Assembly: GCA_015065285.1 (NCBI GenBank)
Contig: SVQP01000007.1
Span: 1-64,000 of the forward strand
Length of the DNA: 64,000 nt
Origin: Oscillospiraceae bacterium
GTDB taxonomy: Bacteria > Bacillota > Clostridia > Oscillospirales > CAG-272
Reading direction: 5' to 3'
Each line of letters opens with the position of its first letter. Positions within the stretch are counted from its first letter, which is position 1. Positions 8,555 through 17,060 of the stretch are shown here, one piece after another. The translations under genes and the position numbers were made by a program. The notes beneath the pieces are model-generated. The model had not been told where the DNA came from. It saw only the letters and a list, made by a program, of their open reading frames with translations, and searched no databases.

Positions 8555-8585
8555 AAAAGAGACCGAGCATGCTCGGTCTCTTTTA
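8555..8585. terminator. Bidirectional rho-independent terminator
   Basis: A near-perfect palindrome: AAAAGAGACCGAGC, AT, then its complement ending in TTTT. It separates the convergent queT and 8589-11549 genes. Confidence 0.9.
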
Positions 8586-8588
8586 ATT

Positions 8589-11549
8589 TTATTTTCTCTT
8601 TTTCTTGTTTGCAATGGCAGCACCTGCGGCAGCCATGGCAATGACGGGGATTGCGCCAAGCGCGGATTTGCAGCCGCCCTCGCTCTTGCCCTCGCTCTCA
8701 CTCTCACTCTCACTCTTACCTTCGGTCTGCTGCTCGCTGCTCTCGGTCTCGGGAGCATTCGTTTCGGGCTGAGTCGTTTCGGTTTGGTCGGGCGTGTAGG
8801 GGGTGTTATCCACCTTGTTGTCGTCCTCGCGCATGATCAGCACCGCGCAATAAGCGGGCAGATCGATCGAAACGCTGCTGCCGCTTCCGCTGACGATCAT
8901 GCCGTCGTGCGGATAGTAAACGGTGTAAGCGCCCGCATAGCCATCGGTAAATTCCAGCGTTGCCTTGCCGTTTTGGTCAGTAGAGTTTGCGATGTAAGCA
9001 ATGTCGTGCGCCTCGTCCATAAACTCACCGTACAGAACGGTCTGAGAGGTCAAGGTATCAAGTGCGGTCAGCTTCATAAAGTGGTTTGCCATCTTGGAGA
9101 TGCGCGTCGCTGCCACGGAGGACTTGAACTGGTCGCAATCCGCCAAAGATGCCATAGCGGCACTGACGCGTGCGTCACCGTCAACGTCGGTTGCCTTGTA
9201 GTCGTCGTAGGCGGTTGCCACGAATACCACGTTGCCGCCTGCCTTTTTGAACAGCGCCAGCTTTTCTGCCGCATCAGCCGAAATGTATTCGCCAAATGCC
9301 AGCACAATGGTGCGGTAAGAGCCGTTGCCGATCACCAGTCTGCCGTCCGCGGTCACGGTTGCAGCGCAAATGCTCTGATCGTCAATGATGGTGTAGAGCA
9401 CGCGTCTTTGCAAAAGCTCGAGGCAGAAGTTGGTGTAGTTATCGTTGAGCGTCACAGCCTCGGTGCCCTCGCCAAATGCCGAGGAATGCACGTCGTCTGC
9501 GTTGTGCAGTGCCTGCACGGTGGCAATGGGATAGAAGATTGCAAGGTCGCCTGCCTCCACCGTTCCGTCAAGAATGGTGTTGAGTCTGCCTACGTAGGTG
9601 TTGATCTGATTGATCTCCTTGCTTGTGTAGTCCCTTTGCGGGTTGATGACGTTATAAATCGTGGTGCCGAACAGTCTGGTCAGGGTTGCGCCACCGATCG
9701 AAGCGCCCATCTTGTCGTTCTGGAAGCTTTCGGTCGGGACAGCCGAGGGGTTGTATTCAATCATCACGTCGCTCTTGCCTGCATTGCGCGCAGCACTTGC
9801 CACAAAGCGAATGCCCAGGTGGTTGCCCACGAAGCACTGGGAGAGCAGATCGTTGGGATGAATATGCAGCACGTCTACACCGGGGATGGTCATGCCGCCA
9901 ATAATCTGCATGAAATCGCCACCGTAGGTTTCTACGTGGTCGTTCATGTTTTCCTCAAACAGCAAGTGTCCCGAGGAAGCCATACCGTTTGCCTGGCACC
10001 AAGCATCGATCTGGTCAATATAGGACTGTTTGAACAGAGAAGCAACCAGGGAATAGTAGTGGATGCGCATGCGCTCCGCCTTGGCGTCGCGACCCTCGAA
10101 CAATAAGGGCAGCTCCAGCTCATAGCCATAGGTTTCCTTGAACTTTTGGTCCAAGCCCTCGGTCCAAACGATATAATTCTCAATATCGCGGTTGCCTTGA
10201 CTCGGCTCGTCGGTAAAGAATGCCTCGACCATGGAGAAATCCTTGCCAAACGAGGTCTTGTAGTGGTTGTGCGTCAGCTCAATAAAGCGCGCAACCGAAT
10301 CGGGGCGCAGCGTGTCTACGTGATACAGGGTGGAGAAATCGTTTCTGTCCTGCTCGTGATCGTCGGTATAACGCAGCACGTAAATGTCCAAGAGGCACTC
10401 GCCCGAGATCTCACCCGTCAGGTCAAAGGAAAGGGTCGCACCGTCTGCTTGGGGGGTCCAGACCTTGCCGGATTGCTTGACGGTTGCCAGCATGATCTCA
10501 ATATCCAACCCTGCGCGAGGGATATAGGTGTATTTTGCTCTGTCCAAAAGAATCTGAATATGCTCAATGCCGGTGGCACGCCAAGCCTCGTTGGTGTCCA
10601 GCACCTGACCAAAGGCGGAGCCGCTGGGCCACTGATATTCGTCATAGATCCAAAGCGTCATGTCTTTGCTGTCGGCATACAGGTAGGTGTCCTTAAGCAG
10701 CGCAAATTCCGCTTCGTCCTTGAGGTACTGCGGGGTGAAATTGACGTTGGAGACAATGCCGCCGTAGCCTTGGCTCAAAAGATCCTCCACCTGCGTTTTG
10801 TAGGTGCCGTTAAAGCCGTAGGCTACCCAGTTCATGCGGTAAGCGTTGAGAGGGGAGAAGAAATTTTCGCCTCTGTAGAATGCGTTGTAATCAATGTCAG
10901 GCTTCACGGGACCGTTTACAACCTCGCTTTCAAAATGGATAAAGGTCTGTGCGTCGCTGGCATTATCGTACAAGCCGTATGCCTTGATAAAGTATTGCAC
11001 ATCGGGGGTGCAGAAGTTATCGAACATGTCAATGCGCAAATTGGTCAAGCCGCCTGCGATCTGCATGCCGGGAGGGAACGCACCCGCCTTGGATACGTCG
11101 GTCAGGTCAATCACCACTACCTGCCAGTCGTCGGTGTTTTGGTAGGTGAAGTTGAAAAAGGGGTACTGGTCAGCCGTGGTGGTGGAGCGCAGGCGCATCT
11201 GACCGCCCTTGCCGGTATAATCGGATTTGATCAGCAGCGCCAGATAGTGGTATTTGCCAATATCCACCATGCCACTTGGCAGGGTAAGCCCCAGGTAGGG
11301 GTCAACGCAATAGCCCGGCTGCGTTTCTTCAAATCGAACCTGCATCGCCTGCTCCTGATTGCTGTGTGCTAAGGAGCAGTAAAACACGTCGTACGTGTGC
11401 GCGATGTTGTCGGAATCGTTGAAATCCACCAGATATGCAGGGGCTACGTAGCCCTCCTTGGCGGCAAGCGAGGGAAGGGCGAGCGCAGTGACTGTGCAAG
11501 CCAATGTCGCAAGCACGATCGTAAGGATCAGAATTTTCTTTTTGCTCAT
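8589..11549 (-). CDS. Secreted GH106-like glycosidase-type protein with C-terminal membrane anchor
   Basis: A 986-residue exported protein. Residues 1-30 are a signal peptide (MSKKKILILTIVLATLACTV, then ALPSLAAKEG). A jelly-roll-like region precedes a TIM-barrel-like region with DEYQWPSGSAFG, AFFTDEPSQGN and SSGHLLFEENM, motifs I associate with GH106-type alpha-L-rhamnosidases and related unclassified hydrolases. Acidic residues in the first two are candidate catalytic residues. A Ser/Glu-rich linker near residues 930-955 leads to GGCKSALG, a hydrophobic stretch and KKKRK, which looks like a C-terminal sorting/anchor tail without LPXTG. It is last in the PlsY-like / methyltransferase unit (ATGA overlap, AAAGGA site). 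The exact substrate is unknown. Confidence 0.7.
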   Translation of the reverse strand: MSKKKILILTIVLATLACTVTALALPSLAAKEGYVAPAYLVDFNDSDNIAHTYDVFYCSLAHSNQEQAMQVRFEETQPGYCVDPYLGLTLPSGMVDIGKYHYLALLIKSDYTGKGGQMRLRSTTTADQYPFFNFTYQNTDDWQVVVIDLTDVSKAGAFPPGMQIAGGLTNLRIDMFDNFCTPDVQYFIKAYGLYDNASDAQTFIHFESEVVNGPVKPDIDYNAFYRGENFFSPLNAYRMNWVAYGFNGTYKTQVEDLLSQGYGGIVSNVNFTPQYLKDEAEFALLKDTYLYADSKDMTLWIYDEYQWPSGSAFGQVLDTNEAWRATGIEHIQILLDRAKYTYIPRAGLDIEIMLATVKQSGKVWTPQADGATLSFDLTGEISGECLLDIYVLRYTDDHEQDRNDFSTLYHVDTLRPDSVARFIELTHNHYKTSFGKDFSMVEAFFTDEPSQGNRDIENYIVWTEGLDQKFKETYGYELELPLLFEGRDAKAERMRIHYYSLVASLFKQSYIDQIDAWCQANGMASSGHLLFEENMNDHVETYGGDFMQIIGGMTIPGVDVLHIHPNDLLSQCFVGNHLGIRFVASAARNAGKSDVMIEYNPSAVPTESFQNDKMGASIGGATLTRLFGTTIYNVINPQRDYTSKEINQINTYVGRLNTILDGTVEAGDLAIFYPIATVQALHNADDVHSSAFGEGTEAVTLNDNYTNFCLELLQRRVLYTIIDDQSICAATVTADGRLVIGNGSYRTIVLAFGEYISADAAEKLALFKKAGGNVVFVATAYDDYKATDVDGDARVSAAMASLADCDQFKSSVAATRISKMANHFMKLTALDTLTSQTVLYGEFMDEAHDIAYIANSTDQNGKATLEFTDGYAGAYTVYYPHDGMIVSGSGSSVSIDLPAYCAVLIMREDDNKVDNTPYTPDQTETTQPETNAPETESSEQQTEGKSESESESEGKSEGGCKSALGAIPVIAMAAAGAAIANKKKRK

Positions 11550-12766
11550 GAGTTTTGTCCTTTCTTGTAGGCGTTCACGTCAGCCCACCAGGGGGATTGA
11601 TCGCCAAGTAAAAAGCATTTGATCTGCTCTGCTTCGGCACGTGCCGAGGCGCAGGCAGCGGGATCGGGGTGCTTTTTGCGTACACCGCGCAAAAGTACGT
11701 TCTTAGGGGTCTCCTCGGGGTCAATCAGCTCAAGTGCCGCAGTGGTATATCCGTGTGCCTCCAGAATTTTGAGGCGCAGCGCGTCGGTGGCTGCATCGCA
11801 AAGCTTCTGCCGCAGCATGGAGTGCTTGGCAATAAAGTCCAGCGAGGGGCAGGCAAGGGAGGGGCTCATGGCGTGGTGGCAGCAGGGCGTGGAGAGAATC
11901 ACGTCTGCCTCCCAAGCAAGCGCACGAGAGAGCACAAGGTCGGTGGCAATATCGCATGCGTGCAGGGAAATGACCAGATTGACGTGGTCGTCGGTGTCGT
12001 ATTTTCCCACGTCACCGCATAAAAATTCCAGCCCGTCAAAGCCAAGGTCGCGCGCGGTTGCCGAGCAGAAATCAATCACGTCCTGCTTGAGATCCACACC
12101 GGTCATGCGCACCTGCCTTTGCTTGATGACGGCAAAATAGTGATATACGGCAAAGGAAAGGTAGGATTTGCCGCAGCACAAATCGCAAATACGTAAGGTG
12201 CCCGTGGCGGGCAGCTTATCCTCTACGTCGCGCACCAGCTCCAAAAAGCGATTGATCTGTCTGAACTTGGCGCGCTTCTTGTCGTGTACGCGCCCGTTTT
12301 TGTCACTGACCTCCAGCTTGATCAGAAAGGGCTCGTTACCGCTGAGAATGTATTGCTTTTCACGGTTGTTGAACAAGGTTGCCACAGTGGGAGCGGCAGG
12401 GGATGCGCCCTGCAGGCGCTTGAGCAGCGCCTCACCGCCCAGCAGAGCGGTCTTGCCGGATTTACTTGTGCGGTATTCGCTCTCACCAAGCGTAGTCAGA
12501 ATATTGATCTGCCCTGCGGTAGAGAGCAGCGCAAGCAACGCGTCCGCGTCACCAATCTCCAGGTTCTTGTGCTTGGCTTTGTTGTCTTTATGTAAGGATT
12601 CGGCTTGCAGGCAGGGTCTGCCGCCAATTGAGCGCACGGTCAGCGTGGTTTTGATCGCGTCGCCCTCGGTATGGCGGGATAATACCGCCTTTTTGAGCAG
12701 GCTTGCGCGTGCCGCCAGCGTGATCAGCTGCGCAGCTGATTGCAAATGCGCGTTGGCTTCCATCAT
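11546..12766 (-). CDS. Class I SAM-dependent methyltransferase
   Basis: A 406-residue cytoplasmic protein. The Rossmann SAM-binding motif ICDLCCGKSYLSFAVYHYF (about residues 192-210) is followed by TGVDLKQDVIDFC, FLCGDVGKY and the Pro-Cys-Cys-His-His motif in ILSTPCCHHAMS. This layout matches the Methyltransf_32 (PF13679) group, whose bacterial members have no firm substrate. The N-terminal 150 residues form a separate domain common to these proteins. Translation starts at ATG 12766 with an AGGAGGAG site, overlapping the upstream stop as ATGA. It also overlaps the downstream gene by ATGA, so three genes are coupled. Confidence 0.8.
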   Translation of the reverse strand: MMEANAHLQSAAQLITLAARASLLKKAVLSRHTEGDAIKTTLTVRSIGGRPCLQAESLHKDNKAKHKNLEIGDADALLALLSTAGQINILTTLGESEYRTSKSGKTALLGGEALLKRLQGASPAAPTVATLFNNREKQYILSGNEPFLIKLEVSDKNGRVHDKKRAKFRQINRFLELVRDVEDKLPATGTLRICDLCCGKSYLSFAVYHYFAVIKQRQVRMTGVDLKQDVIDFCSATARDLGFDGLEFLCGDVGKYDTDDHVNLVISLHACDIATDLVLSRALAWEADVILSTPCCHHAMSPSLACPSLDFIAKHSMLRQKLCDAATDALRLKILEAHGYTTAALELIDPEETPKNVLLRGVRKKHPDPAACASARAEAEQIKCFLLGDQSPWWADVNAYKKGQNS

Positions 12767-13536
12767 TGCTCCTCCTGCTTCTTTTTCTTTTTTCCAAATT
12801 CCAGTCGGGGCTCCTGACGCTCCATCATAGCGCGGATATTCTTCCAGTGCGTGAACAGCATCACAGCCACCACGCCTACCGAAAGCAGCACTAAGGTGGG
12901 GTTGAAGGCATTCATGAAAGCCGAGGCGATCAGGGGATAGAGCAGCACGGGGAACAGTCTTGCTGCGGTGGAATAGCGCATGCCGATCAGCACGATCAGA
13001 TAGATGACAAGCAGAACGGCAAACACCAAGGGTGCCAGAATGCAGACCGTAATAGCGGCAATTTCAAAGCCGCGCGTGCCGCGCATTTTGTGCCATACGG
13101 GCATGGCATCACCGAGAATGCAGAAAAAGGCTGCAATGGCAGCACCGTCCGCGCCTGCGCCTCTGCCCAGCGTAAAGTAGCCAAGCGCAAGGCAAACGAG
13201 CACCTTGAGAAATTCCAGTGCAAAGCATGCCACGGCATGTCCCTTGCCCACGTGGCGCCACACGTCCAAAAGCTCACCCTTTTGCCCACCGATGGCGTAA
13301 ATATCCACGCCTTTGACGCGGCGGCAGTAAAAGCGGGGAACCGAAATCGAGCCCAACAGGTAGGGGATCACGGCAGCACCGATCAGAAGCAGGATCAGGT
13401 GCAGCGCCTGCGCAGCAACGCCCGTGTATTCCAGCGTGAAGAAATTCTCTTCAATCTCCTTCCACGAAGCAAGATTCAGCCAAACGATCAGGTCGGGCAA
13501 GCCAACGATATATTGGCTCAATATATCCAGATACAT
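12763..13536 (-). CDS. PlsY-like glycerol-3-phosphate acyltransferase family membrane protein, degenerate motifs
   Basis: A 257-residue multi-pass membrane protein. YLLGSISVPRFYCRRVKGVD followed by GGQKGELLDVWRHVGKG resembles the first conserved loop of PlsY (normally GSGNxGATNxxRxxG). GDAMPVWHKMRGTRGFEIAA resembles the second (normally GHxFPVFxxFKGGKG). Key residues are changed: GSGN is lost, GH becomes GD, and the Asp-x-x-Lys-Gly segment is not conserved. The protein is also longer than true PlsY (about 200 residues), with an extra N-terminal region and a Lys-rich tail. It is probably a paralogue with altered or no acyltransferase activity. ATG 13536 is chosen for its GAAAGAGAG site; ATG 13560 is possible. 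Confidence 0.65.
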   Translation of the reverse strand: MYLDILSQYIVGLPDLIVWLNLASWKEIEENFFTLEYTGVAAQALHLILLLIGAAVIPYLLGSISVPRFYCRRVKGVDIYAIGGQKGELLDVWRHVGKGHAVACFALEFLKVLVCLALGYFTLGRGAGADGAAIAAFFCILGDAMPVWHKMRGTRGFEIAAITVCILAPLVFAVLLVIYLIVLIGMRYSTAARLFPVLLYPLIASAFMNAFNPTLVLLSVGVVAVMLFTHWKNIRAMMERQEPRLEFGKKKKKQEEQ

Positions 13537-13585
13537 GTAAACACTCTCTTTCCGGGGCATTTCGCCCAATACTTATCTATTTTAT

Positions 13586-13614
13586 ATTATAACACAGCTC
13601 GCATGATCTTGCAA
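13586..13614 (-). promoter_or_regulatory. Sigma-A promoter for the leftward 13536-8589 operon
   Basis: On the minus strand: TTGCAA (complement of 13609-13614), 17 bp, TATAAT (complement of 13586-13591). Confidence 0.75.
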
Positions 13615-13637
13615 TAGCCCAAGTGTAAAGTTTTTGC

Positions 13638-13666
13638 TTGACAAAGAAAGGGGGGCATGCTATAAT
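13638..13666 (+). promoter_or_regulatory. Strong sigma-A promoter for the membrane-protein array
   Basis: Consensus TTGACA (13638-13643), 17 bp, consensus TATAAT (13661-13666), about 45 bp before the start of the first of four tandem membrane-protein genes. Confidence 0.85.
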
Positions 13667-13710
13667 GCAGGTGTATACCCTCGAATATTGTAATGAAATG
13701 GAGAATGACA

Positions 13711-14499
13711 ATGGAAGAAGCAAGCTACTCATTTTTAGAATGGTTAATCCAGCTCCTGATCGATTCGGGATTGCTGAGCGCACTGGGCGATGAAGCCTCC
13801 GACATGATCTCGCAGATCTTTATTGAGATCGGCAACTGGGCAATTGCCATGTTCTGGGAATTGATCAAAACCAGCACCGTTTTCTTGGTCGGCGTCATTA
13901 TTGCGCTGGTTGTAGCAGTGCTTGTTATGATTGCAGGTATTGTGATCTACATTTTGCACGCGATCGGCTTGATGCGCATGGCAAAAAAGCTGGGTGTCAA
14001 GCACAGATGGCTGGCATGGATCCCCTATGGCAGAGAATTTCTGACCGGTGCATGCGCTGAAAAGTGCATTGAAAGAAACGGCAAAAAGCCCGCTAAGTGG
14101 TCTGCGATCCTGTTCCTTGGTTATCTTGCCACCACCATTGGTAAGTATATCATTCAGATCGTCATTATGGTGGTACTGTCCGTACTCCCCGGCTTGAACG
14201 CACTTCTGACGCTGGCATTTGAGCTGCTGCCGTTTGTCTTTATTGGCTTGTATGCATATTGTACCTGGCGCCTGTTCAAGGAGTTCGTGGGCTCTTCGGG
14301 CTCTACGATTATGACGATTGCTATGATTCTGACCGTTTGGTTTGAAGGCTTGTTCTTCTTTATCGCCAGCTGCTTCAAGCTGCGCGACCTTGAGTCTGCT
14401 GAGCAGACCAAAGCAGCAGAAGTAGCAGAAGCAGCAGAAGTAGCAGAAGCAGCAGAAGTAGCAGAAGCAGTCGTACCCGCTCAAAACACAGAAGCTTAA
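13711..14499 (+). CDS. Multi-pass membrane protein, paralogue 1 of 4, with Ala/Glu repeat tail
   Basis: A 262-residue protein with about five hydrophobic segments. A conserved cytoplasmic-loop motif at about residues 86-118 (GLMRMAKKLGVKHRWLAWIP, then REFLTGACAEKC) recurs in the next three genes. The C-terminal tail contains three exact copies of AAEVAE. ATG 13711 is chosen because GGAGA lies 6 bp upstream; ATG 13693 lacks a site. Proteins with the pattern MAKRxG..xxWLAWIP are common and uncharacterised in Firmicutes; I cannot give a function. It is first in the array, directly behind a consensus promoter. Confidence 0.7.
   Translation: MEEASYSFLEWLIQLLIDSGLLSALGDEASDMISQIFIEIGNWAIAMFWELIKTSTVFLVGVIIALVVAVLVMIAGIVIYILHAIGLMRMAKKLGVKHRWLAWIPYGREFLTGACAEKCIERNGKKPAKWSAILFLGYLATTIGKYIIQIVIMVVLSVLPGLNALLTLAFELLPFVFIGLYAYCTWRLFKEFVGSSGSTIMTIAMILTVWFEGLFFFIASCFKLRDLESAEQTKAAEVAEAAEVAEAAEVAEAVVPAQNTEA
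14413..14466 (+). repeat. Tandem 18-bp repeat (three exact copies) in a coding region
   Basis: Three exact copies of an 18-bp unit (GCAGCAGAAGTAGCAGAA) encode (AAEVAE)3 in the C-terminal tail of the 13711 protein. Copy number may vary between strains by slippage. Confidence 0.85.
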
Positions 14500-14572
14500 G
14501 AGGACCCCTTCGCAGTCTGACGTCTTGGAATTTTTTGAACAAGAAAATTTTTGAACAAGGAAGGTAATCATT

Positions 14573-15232
14573 ATGGGAGGCTTTGGACCTTTTGAACTCT
14601 TTGATGTTTTTGAAGAGCTTTTTAATGGCATCATTGATATTTTTGAAGACGGCGTATTCACCGTCGGAGGCATCGTTGCGCTTGTGCTTCTGCTGGTTGC
14701 AGGGCTTAGTTCGATGATCGGCTCGCTTACGGGACTTGTGTTCTACGTGATGTACAGCCTTGGCATTCACCGCATGGCAAAGCGACTGGATGCTTGCCAT
14801 CCCGTGCTTGCATGGCTGCCCTTTGCCCAGTATTTTGCTCTTGGTAAGGTGACGGAAAAGTGCGATGAGCGCAGAGATCTGCCGGTCAAGGCATGGGGCA
14901 AGACGCTGCTCTGGTGCAGCATTGGCGGTATCGTGGGCGTGCTGGTGCTCAGCGTGCTGGCAGCCTTGTGCTACCTTACCATTGGCTTGCTTGGCATCAT
15001 CAGCCTGCTTGGCGCGCTCTTGTTTGAACTGCTGGCGGTTGCCGTCTCTGTGATCCCGCAGATTCTGAGCTTTGTGTGTCTTTGGAAGATTTTCAGAGAA
15101 TTCTATCCCTCGCCCTTCAATATCATTCTGTTTATCGTGTCGCTGTTGCTGAGCATTCAGCCCATCACGGTGCTGATCGCAAGTTTCCGTACCCCTTCGC
15201 CTGCTGCTGAGCAGGAGGACGTGTTTGCCTGA
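14573..15232 (+). CDS. Multi-pass membrane protein, paralogue 2 of 4
   Basis: A 219-residue membrane protein with the array motif at about residues 62-97 (SLGIHRMAKRLDACHPVLAW, then LGKVTEKCDER) and the shared ending ITVLIASFRTPSP. The N-terminus is acidic and Phe-rich (GGFGPFELFDVFEELF). ATG 14573 follows an AAGGAAGG site. The upstream gap carries two copies of TTTTTGAACAAG. Function unknown. Confidence 0.7.
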   Translation: MGGFGPFELFDVFEELFNGIIDIFEDGVFTVGGIVALVLLLVAGLSSMIGSLTGLVFYVMYSLGIHRMAKRLDACHPVLAWLPFAQYFALGKVTEKCDERRDLPVKAWGKTLLWCSIGGIVGVLVLSVLAALCYLTIGLLGIISLLGALLFELLAVAVSVIPQILSFVCLWKIFREFYPSPFNIILFIVSLLLSIQPITVLIASFRTPSPAAEQEDVFA

Positions 15233-15257
15233 TCCGATTGCCTGAAAGGAGTTTTGT

Positions 15258-15866
15258 ATGGGTGTTTTGATTCCTTTGATCTATCTATTGATGCTCGTGA
15301 TCTTTTTCGGCATCTTTGGTATCGTGTTTTTGTGTGCGATGGTGCTTGATTACGCGATTTCGGGCTTTGCGCTTTACAGGATCGCCAAGCAGACGGGCGC
15401 GTGCAAGCCGGGGTTTGCGTGGATTCCCGTCGTGCAGGCATGGGTGCGCGGTAAGTGTGCCGAGGCATGCGAGGTGCGCTGCGCTCAAAAGCAGCATAAC
15501 TGGGGCAAGATTGCGCTGATCCTTCAGATCGTGCATCTTTGCTGTGTGATCTTTATTATGCCCATCGGCATGATTCTTTCCATTTTCGGCGGCGGCTTTT
15601 TGCTCAACCTGTTGTCTTATCTGGCGATTGCCGTGAGCGTTGTGACCTGGGTATGTACTTATAAGATCTACCACTACTACGTCAGCGATCCCATTGACAT
15701 CGTGCTGACGCTTTTGCACACGCAGCTTGGCTATACGGATGCAGGACTTCTGATCGCGTCGTTTATCAAGCCCCGCGGTGCATCACAAGAGGAGATGCCG
15801 AGCGCAGAGGCTTGTGAGAAAACGGATGACGCTGCGCAGGATGGCGCTGTGATCGATGTGGAATAA
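15258..15866 (+). CDS. Multi-pass membrane protein, paralogue 3 of 4
   Basis: A 202-residue membrane protein with the array motif at about residues 34-70 (ALYRIAKQTGACKPGFAWIP, then RGKCAEACEVRC) and the ending AGLLIASFIKPRG, followed by an acidic tail. Start ATG 15258 has an AAAGGAG site. Its last 11 bp overlap the fourth gene. Function unknown. Confidence 0.7.
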   Translation: MGVLIPLIYLLMLVIFFGIFGIVFLCAMVLDYAISGFALYRIAKQTGACKPGFAWIPVVQAWVRGKCAEACEVRCAQKQHNWGKIALILQIVHLCCVIFIMPIGMILSIFGGGFLLNLLSYLAIAVSVVTWVCTYKIYHYYVSDPIDIVLTLLHTQLGYTDAGLLIASFIKPRGASQEEMPSAEACEKTDDAAQDGAVIDVE

Positions 15867-16653
15867 GATAGCCGCCACCACCTCAAGCGGGGATGGCGCG
15901 CAGTGGGAACTTCCTGAATTTTTTGACGATATTTCAAGGTTTCTCGCAGATCTGATCGAGGATCTGGGGCAGGAGGATCTGATCTTTTTGCTCTCTGTTT
16001 GCGTCATTGTTGCGCTCTTGTGCATGATTGCCGGTCTTGTGGGCTACGTGCTGCAAAGCACCGCTCTTGGAAGGATTGCCAAGGGGCAGGGGGCGATCAA
16101 AACGATTTCCCGCCTTGTATGGGTTCCCTATGCGCGGTATTATGCAATTGGCAAGCTGGGTGAGCGGTGCGAGGCGCGACGCGCCAAGCACGCACGTGTG
16201 CGCGGAAAGCCGATGGTTGCCATCTGCACGCCGCTCTCTGTCCTTGCTGCAATTTGTGCCGTTGCCTCGTTTGTGCTGATCGTGTTGCCCCTTTTGCTGC
16301 TGCTGCTGATCCGGCTGCTGAATTCGGACGAATTGCCCGGCATTCTGCAAATCATTGCATACGTTTTCGCTTTCGCAATATTTTTGTTTGCGTTGGTTGT
16401 AGAGGATGGCGCACTGCTTTTGATCGGGCTGTGCTTTATGCTTGGCATTTTGCTGCTTGTGGCATCGCTTGCGCTTTCCCTGGCTGCCCGCATTCCTCAA
16501 TACGTGTGCTTTGCCAAGATCCTGCGCGAGTATTTTGAGCCGCCTCTATGTTACGTGCTGACCGTGCTGTCGGTGCTGCTTGGCGCATTCCCTGTTGCGC
16601 TGCTGATTGCAAGCTTCAGAAATCCCGTGCCGGCTGCGGCATATCAAGAATAA
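15856..16653 (+). CDS. Multi-pass membrane protein, paralogue 4 of 4
   Basis: A 265-residue membrane protein with the array motif at about residues 67-104 (ALGRIAKGQGAIKTISRLVW, then AIGKLGERCEARR) and the ending ALLIASFRNPVPAA. It has one more hydrophobic pair than paralogue 3. The ATG lies within the end of paralogue 3 in another frame, with AGGA about 13 bp upstream. The gene ends just before the structured repeat at 16667-17053. Confidence 0.68.
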   Translation: MWNKIAATTSSGDGAQWELPEFFDDISRFLADLIEDLGQEDLIFLLSVCVIVALLCMIAGLVGYVLQSTALGRIAKGQGAIKTISRLVWVPYARYYAIGKLGERCEARRAKHARVRGKPMVAICTPLSVLAAICAVASFVLIVLPLLLLLLIRLLNSDELPGILQIIAYVFAFAIFLFALVVEDGALLLIGLCFMLGILLLVASLALSLAARIPQYVCFAKILREYFEPPLCYVLTVLSVLLGAFPVALLIASFRNPVPAAAYQE

Positions 16654-16666
16654 ATGCATAAAAAAG

Positions 16667-17053
16667 AAAACGTCGCTTCCCAATGTGTGATGTCCTTATC
16701 GGAGAAATAAGATAGGGGTATGGGCGCAGCCGATGCATTTGTAAAACAAATGCGAAACTGGCAATAAATACAGAAAGAGAGAGTAACACGGTTACAAAAT
16801 TCCGTGAAGCTCTCTCTTCTTCGCTTTTTTAGTGATATTCTTTGCTTTCGCAAAGAGTGATATTGCCCTTGCGAGCAGTGATATTGTTCGGCTACGCCTC
16901 ACAGTGATATTCTATTCGCCCATAAACTCGCGAAGCGAATAACACTCGGCGTAAGCCGAATATCACTGCGTAGCAATATCACTCGCCAAAGGCGAATAGA
17001 ACTGGCGTGATACTCCGTTAAGAGTATCACGCCAAGGGAAGCGACGTTTTTTT
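16667..17053. repeat. Structured repeat element, copy 1 (AGTGATATT units between hairpins), inside a terminator-like inverted repeat
   Basis: No gene is supported between 16654 and 17060. A 15-bp perfect inverted repeat (AAAACGTCGCTTCCC at 16667-16681, complement at 17036-17050, then a T-run) encloses the element. AGTGATATT occurs at 16831, 16856, 16877 and 16903, with inverted copies at 16959 and 16975. Between them lie short hairpins, for example CTTTGC-TTTC-GCAAAG (16840-16855). CTATTCGCC (16912) pairs with GGCGAATAG (16991). The element ends in a 12-bp stem (17004-17015 with 17022-17033). The outer repeat and T-runs may terminate both convergent genes. Confidence 0.75.
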
Positions 17054-17060
17054 GTTGATC

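Noticed and set aside
16654-16830. Possible tRNA or small RNA gene before the repeat
   Set aside because: No cloverleaf or CCA end was found; the visible hairpins are terminator-like.
16831-16985. Possible CRISPR array from regularly spaced AGTGATATT
   Set aside because: The repeat is only 9 nt, the spacers are self-complementary and of unequal length, and no cas genes are present.
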